Positions 1 through 9,193 are shown, counted from the first letter of the stretch. The stretch is DNA of 32,617 nt from Candidatus Woesearchaeota archaeon (GCA_016211185.1 JACQST010000028.1:1-32617); one strand, 5' to 3'. The notes: generated by a model not told the origin, from the sequence alone. Numbers and translations: made by a program.

Positions 1-27
1 CAATTATATTATTCTATTTAATTATTC

Positions 28-1410
28 CTATCTGACAGTTCCGGACTCGGTGCCTGCAGATGCCTCAGTCTTTATCTCAGCTCTGTTATCAGAAATCTCA
101 AGCCTCTTCTCCTCAACCTTTGCCAAGGTTTCATTCCTGCGCTCCTGAACCCGCTCTTTGGCCTGCTCCTTTCTGACCTCAACCTTTTCTCGAACAGCAG
201 CCTTTCTTTCCTCAATCCTATCCTTTGCTTCCTCCCGCTTCTCCTGAACCTTCTCGCGGACATCTTCCCTCTGCTCCTTCTGCCGTTCCCTCAACTTTTC
301 AACAGCCTTCTCTTTCTTCTCCATTATCTTCCCTGCAAGCTCCTTTCTCTTCTCCATGCTGCTTTCCCTAAGCTCAGCCTTTAGCCTACTCCTTATCAAA
401 GGAGCCATAACTATCCTACGAGCCTCAAGGGCAAGAACTCTGGCTCTTGCATAATCATTCGACTGGAAAGCAGACCTCGCCTCAGATAACTTTGCTTCAG
501 CCTCAGCAATTCTTTGCATGGCAACAGTGGCATTCTCAAGGCCAGAAACCCTTTCCTTTGCCTCAGAAATCTTATTTTCAGCAATCCTGATGAACTCCTC
601 AGCAACCCTGCCCTGCCCTGTCACTCCCCTCTGCTCAGCTTCAGCCTCAACCTCCAACTCGTCCTCATCAACCTTCACTCCAGAAGCATTGGCAAGCTCC
701 CTTGCCTTTTCCTTTCTCTCCTTGACCTTCAGCCTCAGCTTGGAGCCCTCCTGCTCAAAAGAGCCCAGCAATGCGTCCAGCTTCTGCCTCTGCTCAGCAC
801 TCAAGTTACCTGAAAGCCTCAGCTTAAGGTCAGAATCAACAGCCCTAACAGCAGCGATGTGCCTGCGAACCTTCAGCTCAAAGGCAACAGCTGCCTTCAG
901 CTGCGAAGTACCATTGCCCGATGCAAGCCTGGCCAAAGCATCCTGAGCCTCAGAAAGCCTCCTTGCGTGCTCCTCCTTTACTTTTTCTGCAGCCTCAAGC
1001 TTGCCCTTCCTCGCCAAAGCACGGGCCTCAAGCAGTCTCTTCCTCGCAAGCTCCAGCCTAATCTCAGCCTTCCTTGCCTCACTTGCGAATGCAACCCTCA
1101 TGTTCTCGCGGAACTTCTTTAAGCCATAGCCAAACTGGTCAGGAAGGGTTCCAACGTCTTCATCAAGGGCAGAGGACTCATGTTCCTCAAGCTCAGAGAT
1201 TACCGTCTCCTCCTCAAGCTCGGCAATAGCCTCATCAGGAACAGACTCGACATCAACAGAGACATCAGCAGAAGCAGAACTCTCCAACATCGCAACAGCT
1301 TCAGCAGAAATTCCTTCTTCAGAAGGCAATGCAGGAATCGGCTCATCTGCAACCGCAGACAGCGAAAGAACAACCGCAATGAAAAAGACAAGCAAAACAT
1401 TAGCGCGCAT
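28..1410 (-). CDS. Exported DUF5667-like protein with long charged helix
   Basis: The 460-residue product starts at ATG 1410, with GAGGTGG about 6 bases upstream; a TTG directly before it is less likely. Residues 1-22 form a signal peptide (MRAN then a hydrophobic run ending SAVA), with likely cleavage before DEP. An acidic Glu/Asp linker follows (about 25-90). Residues about 95-165 (GYGLKKFRE...ARKRLLEARALARKGK) resemble the DUF5667 domain of exported or membrane proteins, a family of unknown function. The C-terminal 100 residues are almost entirely Lys, Arg and Glu in alternating blocks, which predicts a single alpha helix or coiled coil. No C-terminal membrane anchor is visible, so it is probably secreted or held at the cell surface by interactions. 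It is divergent from the prkA operon. The DUF5667 assignment is by pattern memory; the export signal is seen directly. Confidence 0.8.
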   Translation of the reverse strand: MRANVLLVFFIAVVLSLSAVADEPIPALPSEEGISAEAVAMLESSASADVSVDVESVPDEAIAELEEETVISELEEHESSALDEDVGTLPDQFGYGLKKFRENMRVAFASEARKAEIRLELARKRLLEARALARKGKLEAAEKVKEEHARRLSEAQDALARLASGNGTSQLKAAVAFELKVRRHIAAVRAVDSDLKLRLSGNLSAEQRQKLDALLGSFEQEGSKLRLKVKERKEKARELANASGVKVDEDELEVEAEAEQRGVTGQGRVAEEFIRIAENKISEAKERVSGLENATVAMQRIAEAEAKLSEARSAFQSNDYARARVLALEARRIVMAPLIRSRLKAELRESSMEKRKELAGKIMEKKEKAVEKLRERQKEQREDVREKVQEKREEAKDRIEERKAAVREKVEVRKEQAKERVQERRNETLAKVEEKRLEISDNRAEIKTEASAGTESGTVR

Positions 1411-1486
1411 CAAACCACCTCATTATTGTTATGCGAAACTGGAAAAGCAGAGTTTATCAAGGTTTTGGTTTTTGGTTGTAAAATTG

Positions 1487-1494
1487 TATAAACT
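1487..1494 (-). promoter_or_regulatory. Possible TATA box for the exported coiled-coil gene
   Basis: GTTTATAC on the minus strand lies about 80 bases upstream of ATG 1410, which would give a leader of roughly 50 bases containing the GAGGTGG ribosome site. A second candidate, TTGATAAAC at 1451-1459, would give a leader near 20 bases. The choice between them is open. Confidence 0.35.
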
Positions 1495-1526
1495 GTGCAT
1501 CAACCCGGCTATATGGTATATGCGAA

Positions 1527-1536
1527 AAATTTAAAT
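1527..1536 (+). promoter_or_regulatory. TATA box of the prkA-DUF444-spoVR operon
   Basis: AAATTTAAAT with purines just upstream is the only strong TATA-like element in the 200-base divergent gap. It predicts transcription from about 1560, giving a leader of about 50 bases to ATG 1613 or 80 bases to TTG 1640. No other promoter-like gap exists before 8903, so all four genes probably share it. Confidence 0.6.
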
Positions 1537-1612
1537 GAGGGTGTCTCTAGAGATTGTTTGCATCCTGTCCATTCGCACAAGCACATGACGTGCAGCATTA
1601 ACAGACAGGCAC

Positions 1613-3745
1613 ATGAATACATCAAAGGGGGCGATTTGCTTGACTACAACACTTACAGACACAACCAGAACTGACTCTTTTCAGCCAGGAACATTAGAGC
1701 ATCACATTCAGGAAGTTCTCAGTGGAAGAAGGCGTTTTGAAACTGCAGCCCAGGCAGTAACAAGGATGATTATTGGCACTCCGGGCTCTGTCGAAAAAGT
1801 AACCGTATGCGGGCAAACAACGTATGACTACAAACTTTTCAGACAAGGAAAAAAGCCTGTAGTAGGTATGTATCATGAAATAAACGACCTTGTCAACTTC
1901 GTGAAAGATGCGGCGCAAGGCGGCTCTTCAAGGGAAAGGGGATTCATATTTGTAGGAGAGCCAGGCAACGGTAAGACTTTCTTCATAGAAACCCTCTGCG
2001 CTCTCTACAGGGATTTCACATCGCTCGATGGAAACAGAAGGTTCACATTCAGGTTCACAGGACTGGACGAAGCTTTAGGATACCCGCAAAAACTCGCCAG
2101 AATAGAAAGCCAGACCTATGAGGACCCAATGGTGCTTGCAATGAACCTTCACGATTCAAGAAGCGCAAACATGGAGCTAATTGCAAGCCGCGGATTTACA
2201 GACACGCAAGTAGAAACAATCTTTGACAGTTACAGAGGGTTTGGAGCATGCACCGAATACATAATCGACCGCCTCAGAGAAAGATACGATGGCGATGTGT
2301 CGAAAGTAATGCAACATATCGTGGTGGTCACAGTTCAAATAAGCGACTCTTCAGGTGTCCTTACAGGGAAATATGCCCCGAAGGACAAGATAACAGCGAC
2401 TGCAGCCGACCTTGTAGGAGCTGAAGAGACAATCCGGCTGCTCCTTGTTCCGGAGCCAGATAACCCCTATAAGCTTAACGTGAGAAAAGGCGCCCTTGCA
2501 AGAGTGGCCGGGGGAGGGGTTCACTTTGTCGATGAAATCCTCAAAAACAAGGTTGACCTGGTCAAAATCTACCTCGGCGTAACCCAAAACAGGGCCATTG
2601 AAATAGACGGCTACAAGTGGCCTTTGGACATACTTGTATTAGCCACTTCTAACAACGACGAATATGAAAGATTCAGAGCACAAAGAAGCGAAGCACCAAT
2701 AACTGACAGGTTCAGCGTCTGCTTCGTTTCTCATAACACAGACTACCGCATGCAAGGACAACTGACAGCGTATGCAATAGGTGGAGAAGTAAAAACAACA
2801 GTCATGGGCCGCAGGCTGCACCAAGACCCCAACCTCAACTATGCAGCATCAGTTGCAGCAGTCCTGACAAGACTTCCCCACGACATCCCAATTGCAAAAG
2901 ACAAAATGACCCCTGTCGAGATGCTGCAGCTTGCCGCAGGAGAGGTTGCTGGAGACAGAAACCTACAAACCCTCAGCGAGATAGTGGATGTATTAAGCAA
3001 AGAACCAGACCCTACCAAAAGGTTCGGCCAAAAAGGAATTGGCCAAAGAGGACTGGGCAAGGCCGTCCAGTATCTTATTGCAATGTCAAAGACAAACGAG
3101 GGTCACTGCATGTGGGCAGGAGATATTTTCAGAGCTTTGGAGCAAGTCGTAGTTGACACTGTAATTGAGGATGCTGACAGGGCAAAATACCTTGCAGACC
3201 TAAAGACTGCTGAAGAATTATACAAAGAAAAAGTCATGGCTGAGCTGTTCGTGGCATACATGGATGACCCTAACGCGATAAAAACGGATGTTATGAACTA
3301 TGTCAACATGGTAGTTGGGATGAGCTCTGCAACAAAAGACAAGACATGGTCATACAAGGATCCGCAGACAGGAGAGCTCAAGGCAATAAAGATAGACACC
3401 ACATACATAGATGCAGTCGAATCCCGACTCGGCTTATCAACAAAAGACCAAAAAGAATCATACAGAGGCACAATACGCAGGACACATGGACAAAAAGTAG
3501 TCACAGACCCCAATTACTTCTTCATGGACAACTTGGAGCTGGTAAAAGCCGTTACAGAAGTGACACTGCAGTCTGATGTGAATGGGGCTGGTTCCCTTAT
3601 TGGCGCACTCGCAAACAGGACAAACGAGAGAAACAGACAGCTATTCAACCGCATGGCCACAGTTATGACTGAGCAACTTGGCTACTGTGAAACATGCGCG
3701 GAGGCAACAATGGAGTATTGCATTCCCAAAGAGAAACTCAACTGA
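1613..3745 (+). CDS. prkA: PrkA-type AAA+ serine kinase/protease, first copy
   Basis: This is a PrkA (YeaG) family protein of 710 residues, slightly longer than the usual 630-680. The Walker A motif GEPGNGKT is at residues 115-122, a Walker B-like segment (HFVDEILK) lies mid-protein, and ILVLATSNND is a sensor-1-like asparagine segment. The C terminus carries a Cys cluster (YCETC, then EYC). PrkA proteins were described as Ser protein kinases; later work on the Bacillus protein argues for AAA+ protease activity, so the biochemical role is unsettled. It acts in the cytoplasm. ATG 1613 lacks a clear ribosome site, whereas in-frame TTG 1640 follows AAAGGGGGCG by 7 bases, so the true start may be 1640 (701 residues). 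It is the first gene of a four-gene operon. Confidence 0.92.
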   Translation: MNTSKGAICLTTTLTDTTRTDSFQPGTLEHHIQEVLSGRRRFETAAQAVTRMIIGTPGSVEKVTVCGQTTYDYKLFRQGKKPVVGMYHEINDLVNFVKDAAQGGSSRERGFIFVGEPGNGKTFFIETLCALYRDFTSLDGNRRFTFRFTGLDEALGYPQKLARIESQTYEDPMVLAMNLHDSRSANMELIASRGFTDTQVETIFDSYRGFGACTEYIIDRLRERYDGDVSKVMQHIVVVTVQISDSSGVLTGKYAPKDKITATAADLVGAEETIRLLLVPEPDNPYKLNVRKGALARVAGGGVHFVDEILKNKVDLVKIYLGVTQNRAIEIDGYKWPLDILVLATSNNDEYERFRAQRSEAPITDRFSVCFVSHNTDYRMQGQLTAYAIGGEVKTTVMGRRLHQDPNLNYAASVAAVLTRLPHDIPIAKDKMTPVEMLQLAAGEVAGDRNLQTLSEIVDVLSKEPDPTKRFGQKGIGQRGLGKAVQYLIAMSKTNEGHCMWAGDIFRALEQVVVDTVIEDADRAKYLADLKTAEELYKEKVMAELFVAYMDDPNAIKTDVMNYVNMVVGMSSATKDKTWSYKDPQTGELKAIKIDTTYIDAVESRLGLSTKDQKESYRGTIRRTHGQKVVTDPNYFFMDNLELVKAVTEVTLQSDVNGAGSLIGALANRTNERNRQLFNRMATVMTEQLGYCETCAEATMEYCIPKEKLN

Positions 3746-3762
3746 GCTTGGCCTTACCAATC

Positions 3763-4983
3763 ATGAATTACTCAACATTAGTTCCCCAAACACCCCATTC
3801 TTACTTTGCAGCCTCAACCCTTGACGAACTCCTCCAAAGGGACGCGCAACGAAAAAACGATGGGTTCTTTCCACGAATAAACGTTACCAAGGTGTTGGCG
3901 CCAGGAACAGGGTTTGATATAGTGCTCATACCAACAACAGTTGAAGAAAAGTTCTACCACGACACAAGACCACTACACCCAATGTCCGGACAGGAACAAA
4001 CAGGTTCTGGCGAAGGAGAAGAAGGCGAAATGATAGGATACGAGCCTGCTGAAGGCGAAAGTGGCCAAGGTAGCGGAAAAAAGGAAGGCTCGCAAGCAGG
4101 AGCAGGCGAAGGGGAACATGGGCTGGGAAACGACCCATATGAGATTGGGAAAGTAATTACAAAAAAACTCAGGCTCCCAAACCTAAGGCATAAAGGGAAA
4201 CAGTTCCTCGCAGACAGACAATTCGAACTAACTGATAGGAACAGGGGCTCAGGACAGCTTGTTGACCAAAGAAGAACCCTCGATAATTTAATAAGAACAA
4301 ACATGCTTCTGGGAATAATACCTCCGGACACGACTGACTTCACTACGATACCCTTTGACAACTTGCTGGTAAGCCCCAATGATATAGAATACAGGATACT
4401 GTCAGTAGAGCCTACGTACGAGTCACGGGCACTCGTGTTTTTTGCAAGAGACTACTCTGCCAGCATGCAAGGCTTGCCTGCAGAGCAAGTAGTGAAGCAG
4501 CAGATATTGATATACTCGTGGCTCGTCTATCAATACCAAAGAAAGGTCGAAACCAGATTTTTCTTGCACTCCGAAGTGTCAAAAGAAGTACCTGACTTCC
4601 GCACATATTTCCGACTCTTAACAGAAGGAGGAACAAGGATAGAAAGCGTCTTCAGCCACATAAACGCTGTCGTGGAGGCAGAGAACCTTGCACGGGACTA
4701 CAACATATACATCTTTTACGGAGGAGACGGCGATGATTTGGGAGAAGCATTCTCTAAAAGAGCGGTTGAGGAAATTGAGAAAGCTCTCTCATACGTCAAC
4801 AGGCTCGGAATAACAATTGTAAACGATCAAGAGCGTTCTTTTTCAGCAGTACTCTCACAATCAGGAATCCTGGCCAAAAAGCCAAACCTCATAAGATACG
4901 ACTTAATCTCGAAAGACGCTGACCAGGACAGGCTTATCAAAGGAATAAACAAACTTGTTTCCGAAATAGGTGTCAAAAAGTGA
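3763..4983 (+). CDS. yeaH: DUF444/YeaH-family VWA-like protein
   Basis: The 406-residue product has the DUF444 plan. The N-terminal part is basic, followed by a Gly/Glu/Ser-rich low-complexity acidic stretch (about 70-125). Next come the RxLRLPNLR-type segment and a von Willebrand A-like fold with a metal-ion site: DYSAS at about 230-234, GGT in the LLTEGGTRI segment, and GGDGDD near the C-terminal third. In bacteria this family is encoded beside PrkA (YeaG) and SpoVR and works in the starvation response. The metal-binding fold suggests a scaffold or regulator of the AAA+ partner (inference). ATG 3763 lies 17 bases after the prkA stop; an upstream in-frame ATG at 3694 would overlap prkA by 52 bases. 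Neither has a good ribosome site, so translational coupling is likely. Confidence 0.88.
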   Translation: MNYSTLVPQTPHSYFAASTLDELLQRDAQRKNDGFFPRINVTKVLAPGTGFDIVLIPTTVEEKFYHDTRPLHPMSGQEQTGSGEGEEGEMIGYEPAEGESGQGSGKKEGSQAGAGEGEHGLGNDPYEIGKVITKKLRLPNLRHKGKQFLADRQFELTDRNRGSGQLVDQRRTLDNLIRTNMLLGIIPPDTTDFTTIPFDNLLVSPNDIEYRILSVEPTYESRALVFFARDYSASMQGLPAEQVVKQQILIYSWLVYQYQRKVETRFFLHSEVSKEVPDFRTYFRLLTEGGTRIESVFSHINAVVEAENLARDYNIYIFYGGDGDDLGEAFSKRAVEEIEKALSYVNRLGITIVNDQERSFSAVLSQSGILAKKPNLIRYDLISKDADQDRLIKGINKLVSEIGVKK

Positions 4984-6674
4984 ATATAATAGACCAGCAC
5001 GCAAAGAAGCTAATGGAGAGATGCAAAGACAGGGCAAGAGAATCAGGGCTGAGATTCAGCGACGAAACCCTCGAAATAATACTTAAAAATGAGGAAATTG
5101 TAAGACTGGAGGCAAAAGGCTTCATTCCAACAATGTATGATTACTGGGTTGACGAAGTCCGAACGCTGCAGGGAATAGGGGCGTATGAAATATTCCCCAG
5201 AAGGACATATGGCATGTTCGAAATAGTTACAAACGCCAGGCCACCAATCTCATACTACAACGTAAATAACCCGGACTGGCTAAACGTCATGATATTCTAC
5301 CATGTGCTTGCACACATAGACTTCTTCCAGAACAACGCCATGTTCAGGAACACATGGAGAGACGATTTTGCTGGGCAGGCACTGGCTGACAAGCGAACGA
5401 TAGCAAAATTGCGAAGAGAACATGGAAGATGGCTGGAATACACGATAGAGTTCGCAAGGGCAATAGACAACCTTGTCGGGTTCCATGCAGAACTTGCCAA
5501 AAGCATGGACAGAACTCCAGAGCCACTTCCAAAAGCAGGGTTCTATTTTGACGTGTTCATACAAGGCAAAGACTTGCCGCAAAGCGAATTCTTTAGAGAA
5601 ATGGAGCTTTACAACCGGTTCGTATCAGAAGATTCTGAGCAAGGCGAACAGAGATTCTTTGCTTTAAAACAGGCAAAATACCCTGAACTCGGTGCGCTAT
5701 ACGAAAGATACAGGAAAGAATGGAAGCAGTCGCCTTCAGATGCTATAGAATTCATAATGCAAAACTCACCATTCCTAAACAAAGCAGAAAATGAATGGAT
5801 GAAACAGGTCATAGAGATTGTAAGAAGAACATCACTGTACTTCCAACCCCAGATAAAGACAAAGATAATGAACGAAGGATGGGCAAGCTACTGGCATGAG
5901 CAGCTGTTCATGCAGAACGAAAGGATAAGCGGCCACGAAGTACAGTTCGCAGTAAACAATGCCCAAATAACCGCGCTGAACCGATTAGGGCTGAACCCCT
6001 ATGCAGTGGGACTCAGGCTGTTCCAATACATCGAGGAGCAGGCAGACCAGGGAAGGCTGTCACACGAGTTCAAAAGATTAAGGGACATAACAGCAAGGGA
6101 TAAATATGACCAGAACACAGGCAATGGGAAACAGTCCGTATTCGATGTGCGGGAACAAATGGATGACTTCCTGTTCATACACTTGTTCCTTGACCAGGAC
6201 TTCGTCGACAGGCACAAGCTATTTGTCTCGGAAAGGAGATTCAACCCCATAGCTAAGAGGTGGGAATACTATGTCAAGAGCAGAAAAGCTGAAGACTACA
6301 AGCGAATGGTTACAGCTACCCTGTACCATCCTCCGAGTGTCACTGCGGAAGATTCCAACGGAACGCTAAGCCTTCACCACCACTTTGAAGGACAAAGGCT
6401 CGTGCCTGAATACATACAAAGCACAATGGTGGGCATAGCGCACCTCTGGGGAGGAACAGTAACCTTAAGGACATACGAACCAACAGTGACCACACAGCCA
6501 TCTGTGGAGATGGCTATTGTGGCTGGCGCTCCCCGCGTTGTTCGCGTTGAGAATCCACAGGCCACATGGCAGGCAGTCAGGTATACTGCAAACGACAAAA
6601 AAGTCACAAAAGAGGCCTTGACAGGCGAACGGGAACTTGCCGAAGTTGCGGCATGGTTTTCGGAGAAAAGGTAA
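4980..6674 (+). CDS. spoVR: SpoVR family protein
   Basis: The 564-residue product carries the family signature KIMNEGWASYWH at residues 295-306, and an earlier conserved block HVLAHIDFFQNN at 108-119. SpoVR (YcgB) is named from Bacillus, where it is needed for spore cortex formation, but it is widespread in non-sporulating bacteria and archaea and its biochemical function is unknown. The repeated His/Asp/Glu motifs suggest metal binding (inference). Its GTG start overlaps the TGA of the DUF444 gene (GTGA), the classic sign of translational coupling. It is somewhat longer than the usual 450-510 residues, mainly in the C-terminal third. Presence next to PrkA and DUF444 is the conserved neighbourhood, not evidence for sporulation here. 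Confidence 0.95.
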   Translation: MNIIDQHAKKLMERCKDRARESGLRFSDETLEIILKNEEIVRLEAKGFIPTMYDYWVDEVRTLQGIGAYEIFPRRTYGMFEIVTNARPPISYYNVNNPDWLNVMIFYHVLAHIDFFQNNAMFRNTWRDDFAGQALADKRTIAKLRREHGRWLEYTIEFARAIDNLVGFHAELAKSMDRTPEPLPKAGFYFDVFIQGKDLPQSEFFREMELYNRFVSEDSEQGEQRFFALKQAKYPELGALYERYRKEWKQSPSDAIEFIMQNSPFLNKAENEWMKQVIEIVRRTSLYFQPQIKTKIMNEGWASYWHEQLFMQNERISGHEVQFAVNNAQITALNRLGLNPYAVGLRLFQYIEEQADQGRLSHEFKRLRDITARDKYDQNTGNGKQSVFDVREQMDDFLFIHLFLDQDFVDRHKLFVSERRFNPIAKRWEYYVKSRKAEDYKRMVTATLYHPPSVTAEDSNGTLSLHHHFEGQRLVPEYIQSTMVGIAHLWGGTVTLRTYEPTVTTQPSVEMAIVAGAPRVVRVENPQATWQAVRYTANDKKVTKEALTGERELAEVAAWFSEKR

Positions 6675-8903
6675 ATGGCAGCAAAACCTTTGCAGCAGCT
6701 GTATGCAGCCCTTGATGGGAAAAGCAGAAGAAGCCTCATCCCGTTTTCACAGACACTCGAAACCGCTGCACAAAACCCCGAGCCTTTCTTCAGGGATGTT
6801 TTCCAGCTGTTCTACGACATGGTCCACCACTATGTCCCTCAAGGAATAAACGAATACCCCGACGACCCTGAAAACGCAGGATACGTGAATTACGATTTCA
6901 CCCGGCTGCTTGTTGAAGGCGCTGACACTCCCTTTTTTGCAGACAGGCTGTTTGCGAACAGATTCATGGCTTTTGTCGACTCCCTAAGCCATCAAAGGAA
7001 AAAAGTCCACTTGTGGGTAGGGCCTCCGGGAAGCGGAAAAAGCACCTTTCTTGATAACCTGCTCGCCAAATTTGAACACTACACGCGCACTCCTGAAGGA
7101 ACAATGTATGAAACCGCATGGCGCATTGACCTGCAAAAACTCGGCCTTGAAGAGCTTGCTGCAGAATCCTGCGAAAAAAACGATCCTCGCGTTCCTAAAC
7201 TAAAAGACTACCTTGTTGTACCCTGCCCAAACCACGACCACCCCATAGTCCATATACCGAAGCAGCACAGGGGGGAATTCCTGGAAGGGCTCCTTGAAGA
7301 CAGCGACTTCAAAGCACAACTTTTCAGTAAACGTGAATACGAATGGGTGTTCAACTCAGTTGCCTGCACAATCTGCTCATCAGTGTACCAGGCCCTCATC
7401 GACAACGGAAAAATCGAAGGGCCTGAAGCGGTGTTAGATATGCTTTTCGCCAGAAGATACAACTTTAGCAGGGCATTGGGCGAGGGAATAAGCGTCTACA
7501 ACCCGGGAGACAAAACAGACGAGGCGCCACAGGAAAACAAAGTCCTCCAGGCATACCTCAACGGCGTCTTCAGGGATGGAAGTGTCCTTTATCTTTTCTC
7601 GGAGCTGGCCCGCACAAACAACGGCATATTTGTAGTTGCAGACGTCAAAGGCAACAATGTGGACCGGCTTAAAAGCCTGCACGGAATAATAAGCGACGGG
7701 GTACACAGGGTAGCCCACATTGAAGAACGCACAAAATCAATCTTCCTCGCGCTCATAAACCCCTCAGACATGAACGGCGCACTTAACGACACCGCCCTCC
7801 GCGACAGGATAATACAAAGAAACGTTCCCTATGTACTTGACTACACTACAGAGATACAGATTTATGCCCACTTTTTTGGAGAAGGAATAAATGCATCATT
7901 CCTCCCCAGAGTGCTGGACAACTTTGCAAAAGTCGTGATATCATCCAGACTCAAATCAAGGTCCCCGAACCTTGCAGAATGGATAAAAAACCCTTCGCAA
8001 TATGCCAAATACTGCGATGACATGCTCACGCTCCTAAAAATGGATGTATACTCAGGCCGCATCCCGACATGGCTGAGCGATGGCGACAGAAAAGCTTTTA
8101 CAGCAGAAAGAAGGAGACAGGTTATAGGAGAAGCAGAGGATGAAGGTAGTTCAGGATTCTCTGGCAGAGAAGCAATCGCACTCTTTAACGATTTTTACAC
8201 AAGGTTCTCACGAAAAGACAGGCTAATAACAATAGACCACATCGTGCAATTCTTCACCCAAAAAAACGGAAACCTCTCAGAAAGACTTCCTGCAAGATTC
8301 CTCGACGCACTTGTCCGCTCATACAATTATTCAATCCTAAAGGAAGTTGAATCCTCCTTGTATAACGACAACCCTGAGAAGATATCAAAAGACATCCTGA
8401 ACTACATCTGGGCAACCAACCATTTGCCCGGAAGCAGGACAGTCTGCCCATTTACAAACGAAGCGATGGAGATTACAGAAGACTACTTCAAAACAATGTT
8501 TGTCAACATTCTGGGCTCAGAAGCTCCAAAAGATCAGGCAGGTCTAACCAAGAAAGCCCACGAACTAAAAGAAGAAACCCAGCAGCAATACCTGGTTGCG
8601 ATGTCTCAAGAAGTAGACGGCCAGAGGCCATTGACACAGACAGAGATGTACAAGTCTCTTTATGAACAGTACGAGAGAAGCCTAAGGGCAAACGTTCTTA
8701 GCCCGTTTGTCAACAGCGAAAGCTTCAGAAGAGCAATAAAGGACTACGGGATGCCTGCATTTGTAGGCGTGGAACCGAGAACACAGCAGGATGTCAGATT
8801 CATGATGGGCAACCTGCAGTCGCGCTTTGGATACACAGAAAAAGGAGCGCGTGAAATCTGCCTATACGTGATAGAAAAGAATCTGGTTGAGGCATTCAAA
8901 TAG
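6675..8903 (+). CDS. PrkA-type AAA+ protein, second divergent copy
   Basis: The ATG follows the spoVR TAA without any gap. The 742-residue product has the PrkA architecture: an N-terminal helical segment, Walker A GPPGSGKS at 116-123, a Cys/His segment CPNHDHP (about 185-191) followed by HIPKQHR that is typical of PrkA but that I do not see in the first copy, then VACTICSSVYQ, a sensor-like ALINPSD segment and a long helical C-terminal domain. It is clearly a paralog of the 1613 product rather than a recent duplicate, because alignable identity is confined to motifs. Haloarchaea also carry two PrkA genes with the other two families, so a hetero-oligomeric AAA+ complex is a reasonable inference. 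It is the last gene of the operon. Confidence 0.88.
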   Translation: MAAKPLQQLYAALDGKSRRSLIPFSQTLETAAQNPEPFFRDVFQLFYDMVHHYVPQGINEYPDDPENAGYVNYDFTRLLVEGADTPFFADRLFANRFMAFVDSLSHQRKKVHLWVGPPGSGKSTFLDNLLAKFEHYTRTPEGTMYETAWRIDLQKLGLEELAAESCEKNDPRVPKLKDYLVVPCPNHDHPIVHIPKQHRGEFLEGLLEDSDFKAQLFSKREYEWVFNSVACTICSSVYQALIDNGKIEGPEAVLDMLFARRYNFSRALGEGISVYNPGDKTDEAPQENKVLQAYLNGVFRDGSVLYLFSELARTNNGIFVVADVKGNNVDRLKSLHGIISDGVHRVAHIEERTKSIFLALINPSDMNGALNDTALRDRIIQRNVPYVLDYTTEIQIYAHFFGEGINASFLPRVLDNFAKVVISSRLKSRSPNLAEWIKNPSQYAKYCDDMLTLLKMDVYSGRIPTWLSDGDRKAFTAERRRQVIGEAEDEGSSGFSGREAIALFNDFYTRFSRKDRLITIDHIVQFFTQKNGNLSERLPARFLDALVRSYNYSILKEVESSLYNDNPEKISKDILNYIWATNHLPGSRTVCPFTNEAMEITEDYFKTMFVNILGSEAPKDQAGLTKKAHELKEETQQQYLVAMSQEVDGQRPLTQTEMYKSLYEQYERSLRANVLSPFVNSESFRRAIKDYGMPAFVGVEPRTQQDVRFMMGNLQSRFGYTEKGAREICLYVIEKNLVEAFK

Positions 8904-8914
8904 GCGACTAATAG

Positions 8915-8922
8915 GCAAAAAA
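8915..8922 (-). terminator. Poly-T stop for the winged-helix gene
   Basis: On the minus strand the TAG stop at 8926-8924 runs directly into a T6 tract within TAGGTTTTTTGCCTA, which is also a short inverted repeat. Archaeal intrinsic termination mainly needs such T tracts. It also separates this gene from the convergent prkA operon. Confidence 0.4.
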
Positions 8923-8923
8923 C

Positions 8924-9193
8924 CTAAAGCAGATTCATAACCCCGCTTATGTGGTCTGCTACTTCGCTGCCGGACTTCGTTAAGGTAAGCAGCTTGAGCC
9001 TGCCCTGCTTCTCAAAGTTCACAAGCCCTGCCTTCTGCATCGCCTGAAGAATCTTCACAACATGGGAATAAGTGCAGTCAACGGTCTTTGCCAGGCTTGA
9101 GGCATAAACCTCGCCCTTTGCATTCTTGAGATTAATGAGCATCATAGCAGGCTTCTCTCGAAAAAAGACTCTGAAAATCTCCTTGTTCTGCAC
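8924..9193 (-). CDS. Small winged-helix DNA-binding protein
   Basis: The 89-residue product has a winged helix-turn-helix at about residues 28-78. In ASSLAKTVDCTYSHVVKILQ the second half is the recognition helix, followed by MQKAGLV and a wing around EKQGRLKLLTLTKSG. It belongs to the broad MarR/ArsR-like class; there is no sensor domain or metal-binding Cys pattern, so the ligand, if any, is unknown. The GTG start is preceded by AAGGGGTGGTG at 5 bases, a strong ribosome site. It lies downstream of the diphthine synthase gene on the same strand but has its own TATA box. Target genes cannot be told from the sequence. Confidence 0.8.
   Translation of the reverse strand: MQNKEIFRVFFREKPAMMLINLKNAKGEVYASSLAKTVDCTYSHVVKILQAMQKAGLVNFEKQGRLKLLTLTKSGSEVADHISGVMNLL

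Noticed and set aside
518-946. Long plus-strand frames opposite the exported coiled-coil gene
   Set aside because: They mirror a low-complexity Lys/Glu/Ala-rich gene, have no ribosome site or promoter, and give Ser/Leu-rich nonsense.
1613-8903. Evidence for sporulation
   Set aside because: SpoVR and PrkA occur widely in non-sporulating bacteria and archaea; no other sporulation gene is present.
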